From positions 1,984,001 through 2,048,000 of the forward strand of contig CBDBBO010000001.1 of assembly GCA_965203135.1 (NCBI GenBank): a DNA stretch of 64,000 bases, written 5' to 3'. The position numbers and the translations under genes are program-made. Below are positions 42,238-51,833 of the stretch, piece by piece. Below the pieces are notes generated by a model that made no database searches, was not told the origin of the DNA, and saw only the letters and a list, made by a program, of their open reading frames with translations. Source of the stretch: CATOSD01 sp965203135 (GTDB lineage Bacteria; Chloroflexota; Dehalococcoidia; Lucifugimonadales; CATOSD01). The number at the start of each line of letters is the position of its first letter. Position 1 is the stretch's first letter.

Positions 42238-42663
42238 ATGCCCACAGATACCTCGATTGTGAAGCGCCTCCTCGAAGAGCTACTCGCCCTGAAGGGAATG
42301 CTCGTCGTCGTGGATTCCGGCGGCGCTGTTGCGGAGCTTCACCCGCCGGACGGGATGAAGCCCGAGTTCGAGGACGACTGGGCGATGCTGGAAGCCGGTT
42401 CGTGGCACGTTCACCTGAACCTGCCAAAGATCGACGGGGTACAGTTCGTGGAGGCCGCGGACAACTTCCACAGCTTCCCCAAAATGTACTACGTGCGCAT
42501 GTCGGATGAGGACGGCGGCACCACCATCCGCTTCTACTTTCCCAACCCCTGGCTTGACGACGACGAGAATCCCGCCGACTTCCAGCCTGAGAAGCTGAAG
42601 CTGTTCGAGGGTGTCAGGGACCGTTATGTCGGCAGCGGCGGCGTGGTGTTCGTGCGGCGCTAG
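42238..42663 (+). CDS. Uncharacterised protein
   Basis: 141 residues from ATG at 42238; the frame is open upstream to 41941 but the upstream residues overlap the MFS gene antisense and look non-coding. The protein begins MPTDTSIVKRLLEELLALKG and has an alpha/beta pattern (WHVHLNLPKIDGVQFVEAAD, then YYVRMSDEDGG). There is a faint resemblance to the single-domain HutX/ChuX fold, too weak to rely on. It converges on the MmgE gene. Confidence 0.6.
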   Translation: MPTDTSIVKRLLEELLALKGMLVVVDSGGAVAELHPPDGMKPEFEDDWAMLEAGSWHVHLNLPKIDGVQFVEAADNFHSFPKMYYVRMSDEDGGTTIRFYFPNPWLDDDENPADFQPEKLKLFEGVRDRYVGSGGVVFVRR

Positions 42664-42669
42664 GCCCGA

Positions 42670-43995
42670 TCACGGACCGCCGACGAGCCGCATAAGCTCC
42701 GAAAGGTCATCCTGCTCGTCGAGGCGCTCCAGCAGCACGATGAGGCGCCCCGTTTCCGCGGGGCCATGTATCGTCCGAACGCAGGTCCTCGCTTTCGCCA
42801 GCCGCTCTTCGACGCTCATCGGATTGGCCATCGCCCCCCGGAAGTGGTCGCACGTATAGCTCACCTCCGAGCCGTCGTGCAGAACCGCCGTGGCAGTCGC
42901 CACCTGCGGCTCCGACGACGGCACGACCCGTACCTTGCCGAGCGTGGTGTCGATGTCGGGGCGGAACCGGCGCTCGTCGGTGAAGGTGTCTATCCCAACT
43001 TTGCCGTCAACAAGCGCCACAGCAGCGCAGTACTCCACGCTGAACTTCCCGTCCAGACCGCTCCTGGGCACGGATGCCGAGTGGCCCCTGTCCCGCACCG
43101 CCAGCGTAAGCGTCCGGACCATGTCCGCGTTCAGACCATACTCCCTTCGCAGCCCCAGCACGGCCTCGATGGGACGCTGCATGTGGACCTGCGCCGGGAA
43201 GCGCTTGATGTCGTAGCCCGGATCGGTCAGCCGGAACGTCTCGCCCAAGCCTGATGTCAGCGCGCCCCAATCGACCCTTCCTCCGAACAGAGCGTCCGCG
43301 TAGCCGTTGGTCTCCTCCAGGATGTGCTCAGTGCTCTCGAAGCCGGCCTGCGCGAGCAGCGCGGACTCCACGCCCATCCTCGCGGCGTTGCCCGGATGCG
43401 TAGACTTCACCATGGTGCCCGTGTTCGCCGTCAGCCCGCCCGTCCGTGACGCGGCGATGCCAAGCGCCATGTGGGTTTGGTGGGCATCGAGACCCAGCGT
43501 CTTCGCCGCCGCGGCCGCGCCGCCCAGGGGCCCGACAAGCCCAGGCGGATGATATGCGGGGTTGGAGGCGGCAGCCGATGCAGCCCTGATGCGGCCCTGC
43601 ACTTCCCAGCCCAGCACGTAGCTCGTGATGATAGTCTTGCCGTCGACGCCGTTCTGCTCGCCCAGCGCCAGCGCGGCGGGAAGACACGACGACGTGCCGT
43701 GCGTTGGAGGGTCTCCCTGGATCTCGAAGTCGAGGCAGTGGCCGAACACGCCGTTCGCGAATGCTGCCGATGGCGCGTTGGTCTTGAAGCGGCGCCCCGC
43801 CACCGTACAGTGTGGCGCGCCTCCGAGTTGGCGCACGTAGCCGCTCACTATGTCTGAGAGCGGCTGGCGGGAACCGGCCACCATCACGGAAACACCGTCG
43901 GTGATGGCGGCCTTGGCGGCGTCCACGGCCTCGGCCGGGATATCCTCGTAGCGCAGACTCGCTACGAATCGGGCAAGCTGCTCGGTCGCGCCCAT
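42670..43995 (-). CDS. MmgE/PrpD family protein
   Basis: 441 residues with the all-alpha N-terminal domain typical of 2-methylcitrate dehydratase, cis-aconitate decarboxylase and iminodisuccinate epimerase relatives: GVFGHCLDFEIQGDPPTHG, then KSTHPGNAARMGVESALLA. The usual GHxxDxDD reads GHCLDFE here, so ligand binding may differ. It lies in a minus-strand run with a YHS protein and two acyl-CoA dehydrogenases. Confidence 0.9.
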   Translation of the reverse strand: MGATEQLARFVASLRYEDIPAEAVDAAKAAITDGVSVMVAGSRQPLSDIVSGYVRQLGGAPHCTVAGRRFKTNAPSAAFANGVFGHCLDFEIQGDPPTHGTSSCLPAALALGEQNGVDGKTIITSYVLGWEVQGRIRAASAAASNPAYHPPGLVGPLGGAAAAAKTLGLDAHQTHMALGIAASRTGGLTANTGTMVKSTHPGNAARMGVESALLAQAGFESTEHILEETNGYADALFGGRVDWGALTSGLGETFRLTDPGYDIKRFPAQVHMQRPIEAVLGLRREYGLNADMVRTLTLAVRDRGHSASVPRSGLDGKFSVEYCAAVALVDGKVGIDTFTDERRFRPDIDTTLGKVRVVPSSEPQVATATAVLHDGSEVSYTCDHFRGAMANPMSVEERLAKARTCVRTIHGPAETGRLIVLLERLDEQDDLSELMRLVGGP

Positions 43996-44061
43996 CTACT
44001 CTTCACCTGTCCGGCCCTGTCGCGCCGGGCGAATACCCGGTGCGGCGTCCGGGCATCTGGC

Positions 44062-44271
44062 CTAGCTACCGGACTGGCTGACGTAGGTGCTGGGGTTGAG
44101 AATAAACTTGCTGCTGCAGTTGAGGGAGCAGAGATAGTACCAGACCCCGTCGAAGAAGCGGCGAGTACCCTTGTCCGGATCGACCTCGGACGCGCCGTAG
44201 GCTGTAAGTCCCGTCTGAGCGCGCGCGGCCTCTTCGTCCACGTCTATCAGGCACACTGGGCAGGTAGCCAT
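44062..44271 (-). CDS. YHS/TRASH-like metal-binding mini-protein
   Basis: 69 residues. CPVC near the start and CSLNCSSKF near the end give a treble-clef-like Cys pattern, and FDGVWYYLCS fits the YHS domain (FxGxxYYFCS). Such domains bind a metal ion such as Cu or Zn. It lies between MmgE/PrpD and an acyl-CoA dehydrogenase on the same strand. Confidence 0.8.
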   Translation of the reverse strand: MATCPVCLIDVDEEAARAQTGLTAYGASEVDPDKGTRRFFDGVWYYLCSLNCSSKFILNPSTYVSQSGS

Positions 44272-44361
44272 TGGGCAATCCTCCTTTATTGAGTTCTGCG
44301 TGAGCGAGATGACCGTGCTGAAACGCTCGGCTCTCGCCGGTGGGACACTACCTCCGAGAGA

Positions 44362-45534
44362 CTAGACCGCCACCACGGGCCGCCCCAGCTCCACTTTGCC
44401 CTCGTGGGCCAGCAGGGCGGAGGCCACTCGCGCGCGGTGCTCGTAGGTAGTTCCCAGACGCATCGTCCACGAGCAGACTCGGCGATACCATAGATGCAGG
44501 TCGAACTCCATCATGAACCCGATGCCGCCGTGAATCATCTGGCCGTAGCGCACGATGTTCTCGCACTTCTCGTTGCAGAAGGCCTTAGCCTGCGAGATTT
44601 CGACCTGGGCGGGCAGTCCCTGGTCCAGCTTCCACAGCGCCTCATAGGTGAGCAATTGCCCGCCGTCCACCCACATGATCATGTCGGCGCACATGTGCGA
44701 GATGGACTGGAACGCAGCGATTGGCCGCCCGAACGCCGTCCGGTTCTTGGCGTACTCGATGGCCATGTCGGCGTCCATGCGAGCCGCCCCCACCATCTGG
44801 GCGCACAGCAGCACCGTCGCCAAGTCGATCATGTCCTGCACTATCGGCCAGCCGCGGTCCGCTTCGCCTACCAGATTGGCCTTGGGCACGCGCACGTTCT
44901 CGAACGTGACTTCGCTCTGCTTGTCCTTGGCCATCGTAAGCAGCGGGATGTGCGAGATGCCCGGGCTGCCGGTGTCGACTATCAGCAGCGAAACGCCTTC
45001 GTTGTCCTCGGACTTGGCGGCGGTGCGCGCTACGACGAGGCACTTGTCGGCAACGACGAAATTGTCCACGAACATCTTGGCGCCGTTCAGCACGTAATCG
45101 TCCCCGTCGAGTGTAGCCTCCAGGTTGATCGCCTCCGGCGTGTACCTGGGCGTCTGCTCGGTGAATGCCCAGGTCAGTATCGAGTCGCCGCTCGCCACGC
45201 CGGGCAGCGTATCTTGCTTCTGCTGCTCGCTTCCCGCGCTGGCGATGGTGAGCGCGGCGACGGATGTCGAGTGGATCGGCAGTGGCGCGAGCGCGCGACC
45301 CATCTCCTCGAGCACAATGCCCAGGTAGGTGATCGGCAGCCCCGAGCCTCCGTACTCCTCGGGCAGCGCGAGGCCGGGCCAACCCAGGTCAACGACCTTG
45401 CTCCAAAGCTCGGCCGGGTAGCCGCGCTCGTCCCTCTCCATGTCGCGGACCAGCGCGGGCGGACATTCCGCCTCAAGAAATTCCCGCGCGCTGTTCTTCA
45501 CCATCTGCTCTTCTTCGCTCAGAAGTGTGTCCAT
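44362..45534 (-). CDS. Acyl-CoA dehydrogenase
   Basis: 390 residues. FAD and substrate features: SILTWAFTEQTPRYTPEAIN, LNGAKMFVDNFVVADKC and the C-terminal IHGGIGFMMEFDLHLWYRR with the flavin contact. It desaturates an acyl-CoA and passes electrons to an ETF. It lies 37 nt downstream of a second acyl-CoA dehydrogenase on the same strand, so the two may act as a heteromer. Confidence 0.92.
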   Translation of the reverse strand: MDTLLSEEEQMVKNSAREFLEAECPPALVRDMERDERGYPAELWSKVVDLGWPGLALPEEYGGSGLPITYLGIVLEEMGRALAPLPIHSTSVAALTIASAGSEQQKQDTLPGVASGDSILTWAFTEQTPRYTPEAINLEATLDGDDYVLNGAKMFVDNFVVADKCLVVARTAAKSEDNEGVSLLIVDTGSPGISHIPLLTMAKDKQSEVTFENVRVPKANLVGEADRGWPIVQDMIDLATVLLCAQMVGAARMDADMAIEYAKNRTAFGRPIAAFQSISHMCADMIMWVDGGQLLTYEALWKLDQGLPAQVEISQAKAFCNEKCENIVRYGQMIHGGIGFMMEFDLHLWYRRVCSWTMRLGTTYEHRARVASALLAHEGKVELGRPVVAV

Positions 45535-45571
45535 TCTCGAAGTACCTCTTGCTTGGGTTGGTTGTAGTCGG

Positions 45572-46792
45572 CTAGCCTCGCGGGAAAGCGAATCCCCGGC
45601 GGGTCACCTGGTCTCGCATCACCTGAACGCTGCCGTGGTTGATACCGGACTGGAACGCGCCCATAAGCTGGTGGGCGTACAGCCCATCCTCTAAGGCCCC
45701 GTGCGAGCCTCTCAGCAGCGTGGCGTATGGGCCCAGCATCTGCGAAACGGCCTCGGCGGTTCTCACGCCGTGCTCGGGCGCCCACACCTTCTCGGCCGAG
45801 CCTTCGTATGTGAAGGTCTCGTCGTGCTCGACTATGGACATGCTGCGCATGGTCATCAGCCTGCACACCTGGGCCTCGATCCAAAGCTCGGCGAGCTTGT
45901 CGCGCACCGCCGGGTCTTCGGCCAGGGACAGGTCGCCGAGCTGGTTCTCCTTCACCCAGTTCACGATGTCCTCGTCCCTTCGCACCGAAATGAGGTACCT
46001 GCTGGCGCCCACGCGGTCCAGGTTCAGGCCCATCGCGCCGACGTACCAGCCCATGTTCTCCTCACCCAGCAGGGCCGACTGCGGAACCCGAACGTTCTCC
46101 ATGAACGTCTCGTTGGTGCGCGCCGTGCCGTAAGTGGTGGCCGGCGGCGCGACCGGGTCGCTCTGGATGGTCCACAGCGGGCGCACCGTTATGCCCGGCG
46201 TGTCCATCGGGAAGAGGAATATGGATATTCCTCTGTGCTTGGGCGCGTCGGGGTCGGTGCGGGCCATCAGGTAGAAGTGGGTCGCGGTGTGCGCCCCGGA
46301 CGTGTACATCTTCTGGCCGTTTATCACCCACTCGTCGCCATCCTTCACCGCCCGGCATTGGAGCGACGCCAAGTCCGCCCCGGCCTGCGGCTCGGTAAAC
46401 CCGAACGCGAGCGAGATCTCACCGCTGATGAGCCTGGGGATGTAGTAGTCCTTCTGCTCATCGGTGCCGGCCGCCATAATCGTTGGCGCGCCGCTGCCGC
46501 CGCCGCCCACGCTGATGCCCACACGGGCGAACTCTTCCTCCACGATGTACTGGCTCAGCCGGTCGCCGCCCTGGCCGCCGTATTCCTTGGGCCAACTGAT
46601 ACCCAGCCAGCCTTGGTCTCCTATCTTTCGGAACAGCTCCGCGACACGCGGGCCGCGACCGCGGCGTCCGGTCTCCTTGCCGTCCTCTATGCCGTGCATT
46701 TCATCCAGCACGTCCTGTGTAACGTGCTCGGCGATGAAGTCCTTGACCTCCAGGCGCAGTGCTTCCTGTTCAGCGTTGTAACCAAAGTCCAT
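45572..46792 (-). CDS. Acyl-CoA dehydrogenase, paralogue A
   Basis: 406 residues. Features include FGFTEPQAGADLASLQCRAV, WVINGQKMYTSGAHTATHFY and RNSxLGExxxG-like VPQSALLGEENMGWYVGAM. Almost nine of ten residues match the gene at 49170-50393 by eye, and large DNA stretches are identical, so one arose from a recent duplication. It is followed by the 390-residue dehydrogenase. Confidence 0.94.
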   Translation of the reverse strand: MDFGYNAEQEALRLEVKDFIAEHVTQDVLDEMHGIEDGKETGRRGRGPRVAELFRKIGDQGWLGISWPKEYGGQGGDRLSQYIVEEEFARVGISVGGGGSGAPTIMAAGTDEQKDYYIPRLISGEISLAFGFTEPQAGADLASLQCRAVKDGDEWVINGQKMYTSGAHTATHFYLMARTDPDAPKHRGISIFLFPMDTPGITVRPLWTIQSDPVAPPATTYGTARTNETFMENVRVPQSALLGEENMGWYVGAMGLNLDRVGASRYLISVRRDEDIVNWVKENQLGDLSLAEDPAVRDKLAELWIEAQVCRLMTMRSMSIVEHDETFTYEGSAEKVWAPEHGVRTAEAVSQMLGPYATLLRGSHGALEDGLYAHQLMGAFQSGINHGSVQVMRDQVTRRGFAFPRG

Positions 46793-46922
46793 GTGGCGCC
46801 TCCCCGATATTCCTGACGATGCGGGCCGCTTGATGCCCGAACACGCCCGCGCGGGCCTATCTTAGCAGACATAGGCAAGGCTTTGCACTAGTGTCGGATT
46901 TAAGACCAAAGCCTCTTCGGTG

Positions 46923-46961
46923 GCCCCTTTTCCCACCACGTGAGAGGGTTGGGATGGGTGG
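46923..46961 (+). repeat. Interspersed palindromic repeat, degenerate
   Basis: CCCCTTTTCCCACCACGTGAGAGGG and tail TTGGGATGGGTGG. Confidence 0.65.
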
Positions 46962-47159
46962 CCTTAGATTCCTCGGCTGCGCTCGGATCGACTGAATTGG
47001 GGCCTTTGAGAGGAACTCTCCAAAAAATCTGCTCCATTCTGCTCGATTCTGCCCATTTCGTAGCTGGGCGGGCCGATGTTCTTGTCACTTCTTGTGAGCC
47101 AAGTTGTTAAGGTCCGTCACAGGCATTGCGCCGAATGTGGCAAAACGCGACGGTGGTCC

Positions 47160-47201
47160 TCACCCCCATCCTAACCTTCCCCCTGCGAGGGGGAAGGGAC
47201 T
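47160..47201 (-). repeat. Interspersed palindromic repeat, inverted orientation
   Basis: CACCCCCATCCTAACC precedes the palindrome CTTCCCCCTGCGAGGGGGAAG. It is the only clear copy on the minus strand. Confidence 0.8.
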
Positions 47202-47672
47202 TTTGCAATCAGCACCTCTGAACGGCGGGTGCAGCGCCTGACAAGTAGAAAATAGCACGTGCGTACTATAGAATCAAGAGGGGTCGGGGCCACGAACCCG
47301 CGTCAGGTCACCAGGTGACTTCGCGGCGAATGGCCCCGCCTCCCTGGGTTCCCGTTCCCCGTTTCCACGGAGACAAGCTTCACGGGAACGACGAATGCGT
47401 AGGGCTCCGTCCCTCAACGGCAGGGCAGAGACCTGCCGCCAAGCCAGGGTGAATGCGCCGGTTTGTTGGCGCAAGGCGGGGCTACTTGACATAAGGTCGC
47501 GGGGTTGGGCCTGTGAGTGGGAATTTCTGTGACACTGTCGGGGGTGGAATTGCGCAGGGACGGGACCGAGATGGGATAGGGGTGAGGCGTTTGGGTTACG
47601 CGGTTGGGAAGGTTTGAGACAGGGGTTTTGGATTGTTCCGGTGCGCGATAGGCCGTTTTCGCCGAGGGGCAA

Positions 47673-48041
47673 TTAGAGATCAATAGAATAATTGGGATTC
47701 TCCCAATTCTTGCGAAACTCCACCAGATCGCCCAGTGGGTTCTCCCTCAGCACACCCAGGATGCCGCCCAGCGCCGCCTGTAGCTGTTCTGTATCGCGCC
47801 TCTCTACGGCGAGGTGCAGCAGTCTGTAGAACTCCTCCAACGAGCTTCGACGTTCTGCAAAACGCTTGTCAAAGTAGTCCATCGGCAGATCGCGCTGGTT
47901 GTGTAGTGCGGTTACAAGTACGTCTCGTTGAGCCCGAACGTACGCTCGTTGCGTTTCTTCGGCCTGTTGTTCTTTCAGATACTGGACAGCCGCCTTTATG
48001 ACCCCAAACGCGAGTTCGCTCGCTAAAGCGTATTGAGCCAT
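47673..48041 (-). CDS. Hypothetical helical protein
   Basis: 122 residues, mostly alpha-helical and charged (QAEETQRAYVRAQRDVLVTALH; DTEQLQAALGGILGVL), soluble, no family recognised. GC is lower than in flanking dehydrogenase genes. It lies 52 nt downstream of the frameshifted glycine-zipper gene on the same strand; together they look like an acquired pair. Confidence 0.55.
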   Translation of the reverse strand: MAQYALASELAFGVIKAAVQYLKEQQAEETQRAYVRAQRDVLVTALHNQRDLPMDYFDKRFAERRSSLEEFYRLLHLAVERRDTEQLQAALGGILGVLRENPLGDLVEFRKNWENPNYSIDL

Positions 48042-48093
48042 GCCAGCCTCTTTGGACTAGGTTGGTCTGTCCGCGGTAGATGTACCGGAATCT

Positions 48094-48977
48094 TCATGGT
48101 TGGTTCGGTAATGTCTTGATGTCCAGCAACTCGGCCAGAGACTTTGCGGAGGTTGCTACCCGATGCACATCTTTCAGCACTTCAACGGAAGCACCCATCA
48201 GAGTGTCAATGAGGGCCTTTTCGACTTCGCAGATGCTTCTGGACATCTCGAGTACCCTGGCCACGACAGGGTCCAATTCGGCCTTGTGCTTGCCCATTTC
48301 AGCTTCGGATACATCCATCTTAGCAATTTCTTTATCTACTTGGCGGCCAAGCATAACGGCCTTTGCCCAAGCCAAAACGACGGGCACGGCGGCCAGAGGG
48401 CCGAACCTAAAATGGTGTTCAATACGACAGTTCCAGCGGCGATGCCTCCGCCTCCAGATGCCAAAGTTCCGCCGCCCAACCATGCGAGGGTGGCATTCTG
48501 GGCCGCGATGCCAGACAGACTGCCTATTGCGGTACCGGTCGAGGCCGTGGCGAAAGCCCCTACTGCCGTGTACACACCTGCGGCAGTAACCGCACCTGCC
48601 GCAAGTCCACCCGCTGCGCTTCCTCCGATGCTAACCGCGAGGTCAACTATGTTGGCTTCTATCTTCTGTTTTAGCTCTTCGAATTCTTCGACCGTTATAC
48701 CCGACTCCTCGTCAAAGCGCCGATCCTTGACCTTCGCTCTCACCAAAAAGTCTGCAGCTTCGCGAAGTGTCTCCATGGCGGCAAGCCGCTGTCCGTTGAG
48801 ATCATCAACTTTGGAGTTTACATCCTCGACGAATCTGAGGTACGACTCGTGTTGACGGTCGTAAATGGCCCGGCGTGTGTTGTACCGCTTCTTGTGTTTC
48901 TTCATCCGCAGTGCCGCAATGCCGGTTGCGGCAACGCTGCCGACACCAACCGCGATTGGAATGATTGGAAGTGGCAC
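48094..48977 (-). pseudogene. Glycine-zipper membrane protein gene with a frameshift
   Basis: The first frame (48977 to about 48410) encodes a short N-terminal hydrophobic segment, a coiled-coil stretch and then a Gly/Ala-rich block (GGSAAGGLAAGAVTAAGVYT; AWLGGGTLASGGGGIAAGT). Near 48410-48420 the coding sense moves by one base to the frame that continues GPLAAVPVVLAWAKAVMLGR and ends at 48094 with KSLAELLDIKTLPNQP. Joined, they give a ~290-residue protein with a long hydrophobic hairpin, as in pore-like glycine-zipper proteins. Whether the shift is real or a sequence error is unknown. Confidence 0.65.
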
Positions 48978-49169
48978 ATGACTCTTTCTTGATGGCTGGC
49001 TGTGCCCTTTGACAACCTTAGAAATGCGCTGACCTAAGCAAGCGGTGTTACGCGAACTTCCGGGGAGCGTCTACCCCCAGCACACATCGTGTGGTGGCAA
49101 ATCCTGGGCCGCCCCGTGCGCGTTACCGCGTTACCATGAGTAGATCGAAGGGCTTAGGTGATTTCGCAG

Positions 49170-50393
49170 CTAACCTCGCGGGAAGCCCAGTCCTCGGCGG
49201 GACACCTGGTCGCGCATCACCTGCACGCTGCCGTGGTTGATACCGGATTGGAACGCGCCCATAAGCTGGTGGGCGTACAGCCCGTCCTCGAGAGCATTGT
49301 GCGAGCCGCTCAGCAGCGTCGCGTACGGGCCGAGCATCTGCGAGATGGCCTCCGCCGTTCGCACCCCGTGCTCGGGCGCCCACACCTTTTCGGCCGAGCC
49401 TTCGTAGGTGAAGTTCCCGCCCTGCTCGACGATGGACATGCTTCGCATCGTCATCAGCCGGCACACCTGGGCCTCGATCCAAAGCTCGGCGAGCTTGTCG
49501 CGCACCGCCGGTTCCTCGGACAGCGAAAGGTCGCCGAGCTGGTTCTCCTTCACCCAGTTGATTATGTCCTCGTCCCTGCGCACCGACATGAGATAGCGGC
49601 CCGCGCCGACGCGGTCCAGGTTCAGGCCCATTGCGCCCACGTACCAGCCCATGTTTTCCTCGCCCAGCAGAGCCGACTGCGGAACGCGCACGTTCTCCAG
49701 GAAGGTCTCGTTGGTGCGTGCGGTTCCGTAGGTGGTGCCCGGCGGCGCGAGCGGATCGCTCTGGATGGTCCACAGCGGTCGAACCGTGATTCCCGGCGTG
49801 TCCATCGGGAACAGGAATATGGATATGCCCCTGTGCCTGGGCGCCTCCGGGTCGGTGCGCGCCATCAGGTAGAAGTGGGTTGCGGTGTGCGCTCCCGACG
49901 TGTAGATCTTCTGACCGTTGATCACCCACTCGTCCCCATCCTTCACCGCGCGGCACTGGAGGGACGCCAGGTCCGCGCCTCCGCTCGGTTCGGTGAATCC
50001 GAGGGCGAGGGAGAACTCGCCGCTTATCAGCTTGGGGATGTAGTAGTCCTTCTGCTCGTCGGTGCCCGCCGCCATTATCGCGGGAGCGCCGCTGCCGCCG
50101 CCGCCCACGCCGATGCCTACGCGAGAGAACTCCTCCTCCACGATGTACTGGCTCATGCGGTCGCCGTCCTGGCCGCCGTACTGCTTCGGCCAGCTTATGC
50201 CGAGCCAGCCCCTCTCGCCGATCTTGCGAAACAGGTCGGCCACAAGCGGGCCACGACCGCGCCGTCCGCTGGTGTCCTTCCCGCTCTCCCCGCCGTGCAT
50301 CTCATCCACCACCTCTGCTGTCACATGCTCGGCGATGAAGTCCTTGACCTCCAGGCGCAGGGCTTCCTGCTCGGGAGTGTACCCAAAGTCCAT
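49170..50393 (-). CDS. Acyl-CoA dehydrogenase, paralogue B
   Basis: 407 residues from ATG at 50393; a start at 50429 adds 12 less conserved residues. Highly similar to the gene at 45572-46792: the same FGFTEP/LGFTEP block, INGQKIYTSGAHTATHFY and C-terminus VQVMRDQVSRRGLGFPRG. Differences cluster near residues 25-50 and 330-350. It is divergent from the CaiB genes that follow. Confidence 0.94.
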   Translation of the reverse strand: MDFGYTPEQEALRLEVKDFIAEHVTAEVVDEMHGGESGKDTSGRRGRGPLVADLFRKIGERGWLGISWPKQYGGQDGDRMSQYIVEEEFSRVGIGVGGGGSGAPAIMAAGTDEQKDYYIPKLISGEFSLALGFTEPSGGADLASLQCRAVKDGDEWVINGQKIYTSGAHTATHFYLMARTDPEAPRHRGISIFLFPMDTPGITVRPLWTIQSDPLAPPGTTYGTARTNETFLENVRVPQSALLGEENMGWYVGAMGLNLDRVGAGRYLMSVRRDEDIINWVKENQLGDLSLSEEPAVRDKLAELWIEAQVCRLMTMRSMSIVEQGGNFTYEGSAEKVWAPEHGVRTAEAISQMLGPYATLLSGSHNALEDGLYAHQLMGAFQSGINHGSVQVMRDQVSRRGLGFPRG

Positions 50394-50520
50394 CTCAATC
50401 CTCCGCGACTCATTTCGCGCCGAGCGCAAACGGGCGTGCAGCCGTGTTCGCTTCCGCGCCGCCTACATTTTGCTTGCGCGGGTGGGCCGTGTCAAGGAAT
50501 GCGAGGCGGCCTCCGCGCGC

Positions 50521-50550
50521 TTGTCACTCCCGACCATGTTCGGCTATCAT
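50521..50550 (+). promoter_or_regulatory. Promoter of the CaiB-CaiB operon
   Basis: TTGTCA (50521-50526), 18-nt spacer, TATCAT (50545-50550), 61 nt before the first ATG. Confidence 0.6.
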
Positions 50551-50610
50551 GCTCTGGCGTTCAGCCAAGCGCCATGTACGCCCACATCCCACACAGGAGA
50601 CGCCTTAGCC

Positions 50611-51807
50611 ATGCTGCCTTCCGCCCTCGATGACATCCGCGTGCTGGACATCAGCCAGGGCATAGCCGGCCCTCTCTGCGCGCGGATCCTGGGCGACTTC
50701 GGGGCCGACGTGATAAAGGTCGAGCCGTCGTCGGGCGAGCGCGGCCGCTCGCTCCCCCCGTTCCACGAAAACGACCCCCACCCCGAAAAGAGCCTCTTCT
50801 TCCTGCTGCTCAACCTGAATAAGCGCGGCGTAACGCTTAACCTCGACACTAACAAGGGTCAGAGCATGTTCAAGGAGCTTGTGCGCGATGCGGACGTTGT
50901 GATCGAGAGCTACGCTCCCGGCTACCTGACCTCGCTGGGCCTGGACCACGCCTCCCTGGAGCGCGAGAATCCCGGAATCGTTATGACCTCCATCACGCCC
51001 TTCGGCCAGACCGGTCCCTACAGCGGCTACAAGGGTGAAGAGATTGTAACCTACGCTATGTCGGGCATAATGGCCATAAGCGGCACCACCGACCGCGAGC
51101 CTCTGCGCCACGGCGGCGTGCAGGCGCAGTACGAGTCCGGCCTGAACGGCGCGCTCGCCACCGCGTTCGCCCTGCTGCTGCGGGACTTCACCGACGAAGG
51201 CCAGCACGTTGACGTGTCGATGCAGGAGGTGGTGGCGTCCACCATGGTAATCGAGCAGCCGTTCTATCCGTGGAACGGCGGAGTGCGCGGCCGACGCAAC
51301 CCGGAGGGCGCGCAGTTCAGCAACATCATGCCCTGCAAGGATGGCTACTTCATCAGCCAGCCCGGAGGCGGCGCCACCTGGGAGCAGATAGCGGACTTCT
51401 ACCGGCGCGAGGAGCTCAAGGAGCCCCGCTTTGCCGAGGCCGACCAGCGCTCGCTGCACGGCCCCGAGCTGGACGAGATCATTCTCGATGCCACCAGCGA
51501 CCGCACCATGGCCGAGATGTTCAAGGAAGCCAGCGAGAACTACCGGATGCTGTTCGGCATCGCCCAGACCCCCGAGGACCTCGCCAACTGCCCCCAGCTC
51601 GAGTCCCGCGACTTCTTCTGGGACGTCGACCATCCCGTCATCGGCAAGACAAAGGTCCCCTCGCGGCTCTTCAATATGACGGAGATTCCCTCGAAATACC
51701 GTATCCCCGCGCCGCTGCTGGGCCAGCACAACCTGGAGATCTACGAACAAGACCTCGGCTACGCCAGGGACGACGTCGTGCGCCTGCGCGAGTTGGCCAT
51801 CATCTGA
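50611..51807 (+). CDS. CaiB/BaiF family CoA-transferase, first of pair
   Basis: 398 residues from ATG at 50611 with AGGAG upstream. Family III signatures: LDDIRVLDISQGIAGPLCAR, GADVIKVEPSSGERGR, LNLDTNKGQSMFKELVRDAD and DVSMQEVVASTMV in the middle. It likely transfers CoA to the carboxylate degraded by the following enzymes. It is followed 26 nt later by a second CaiB gene. Confidence 0.93.
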   Translation: MLPSALDDIRVLDISQGIAGPLCARILGDFGADVIKVEPSSGERGRSLPPFHENDPHPEKSLFFLLLNLNKRGVTLNLDTNKGQSMFKELVRDADVVIESYAPGYLTSLGLDHASLERENPGIVMTSITPFGQTGPYSGYKGEEIVTYAMSGIMAISGTTDREPLRHGGVQAQYESGLNGALATAFALLLRDFTDEGQHVDVSMQEVVASTMVIEQPFYPWNGGVRGRRNPEGAQFSNIMPCKDGYFISQPGGGATWEQIADFYRREELKEPRFAEADQRSLHGPELDEIILDATSDRTMAEMFKEASENYRMLFGIAQTPEDLANCPQLESRDFFWDVDHPVIGKTKVPSRLFNMTEIPSKYRIPAPLLGQHNLEIYEQDLGYARDDVVRLRELAII

Positions 51808-51833
51808 GCACGGGGAACACAGGAGTAACGCAA

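Larger units (their letters stand above)
46793..47672. other. 880-bp region without a supported gene
   Basis: Contains repeats only: GGGAGAGG-type at 46923-46961, a reverse fragment of the CATTCCGAGCGG family near 46960-46985, an inverted CCCTTCCCC copy at 47160-47201 and a long hairpin (GTTCCCGT 47348-47355 with ACGGGAAC 47382-47389). Frames open across 47274-47683 have no recognisable composition or domain and are treated as chance. Confidence 0.6.

Noticed and set aside
42238..42663. HutX/ChuX-type heme utilisation protein
   Set aside because: Only a loose alpha/beta similarity; no heme genes nearby.
47274..47683. Two overlapping minus-strand frames of 89-132 codons
   Set aside because: They run through repeat and hairpin sequence; no domain, biased composition, no ribosome site.
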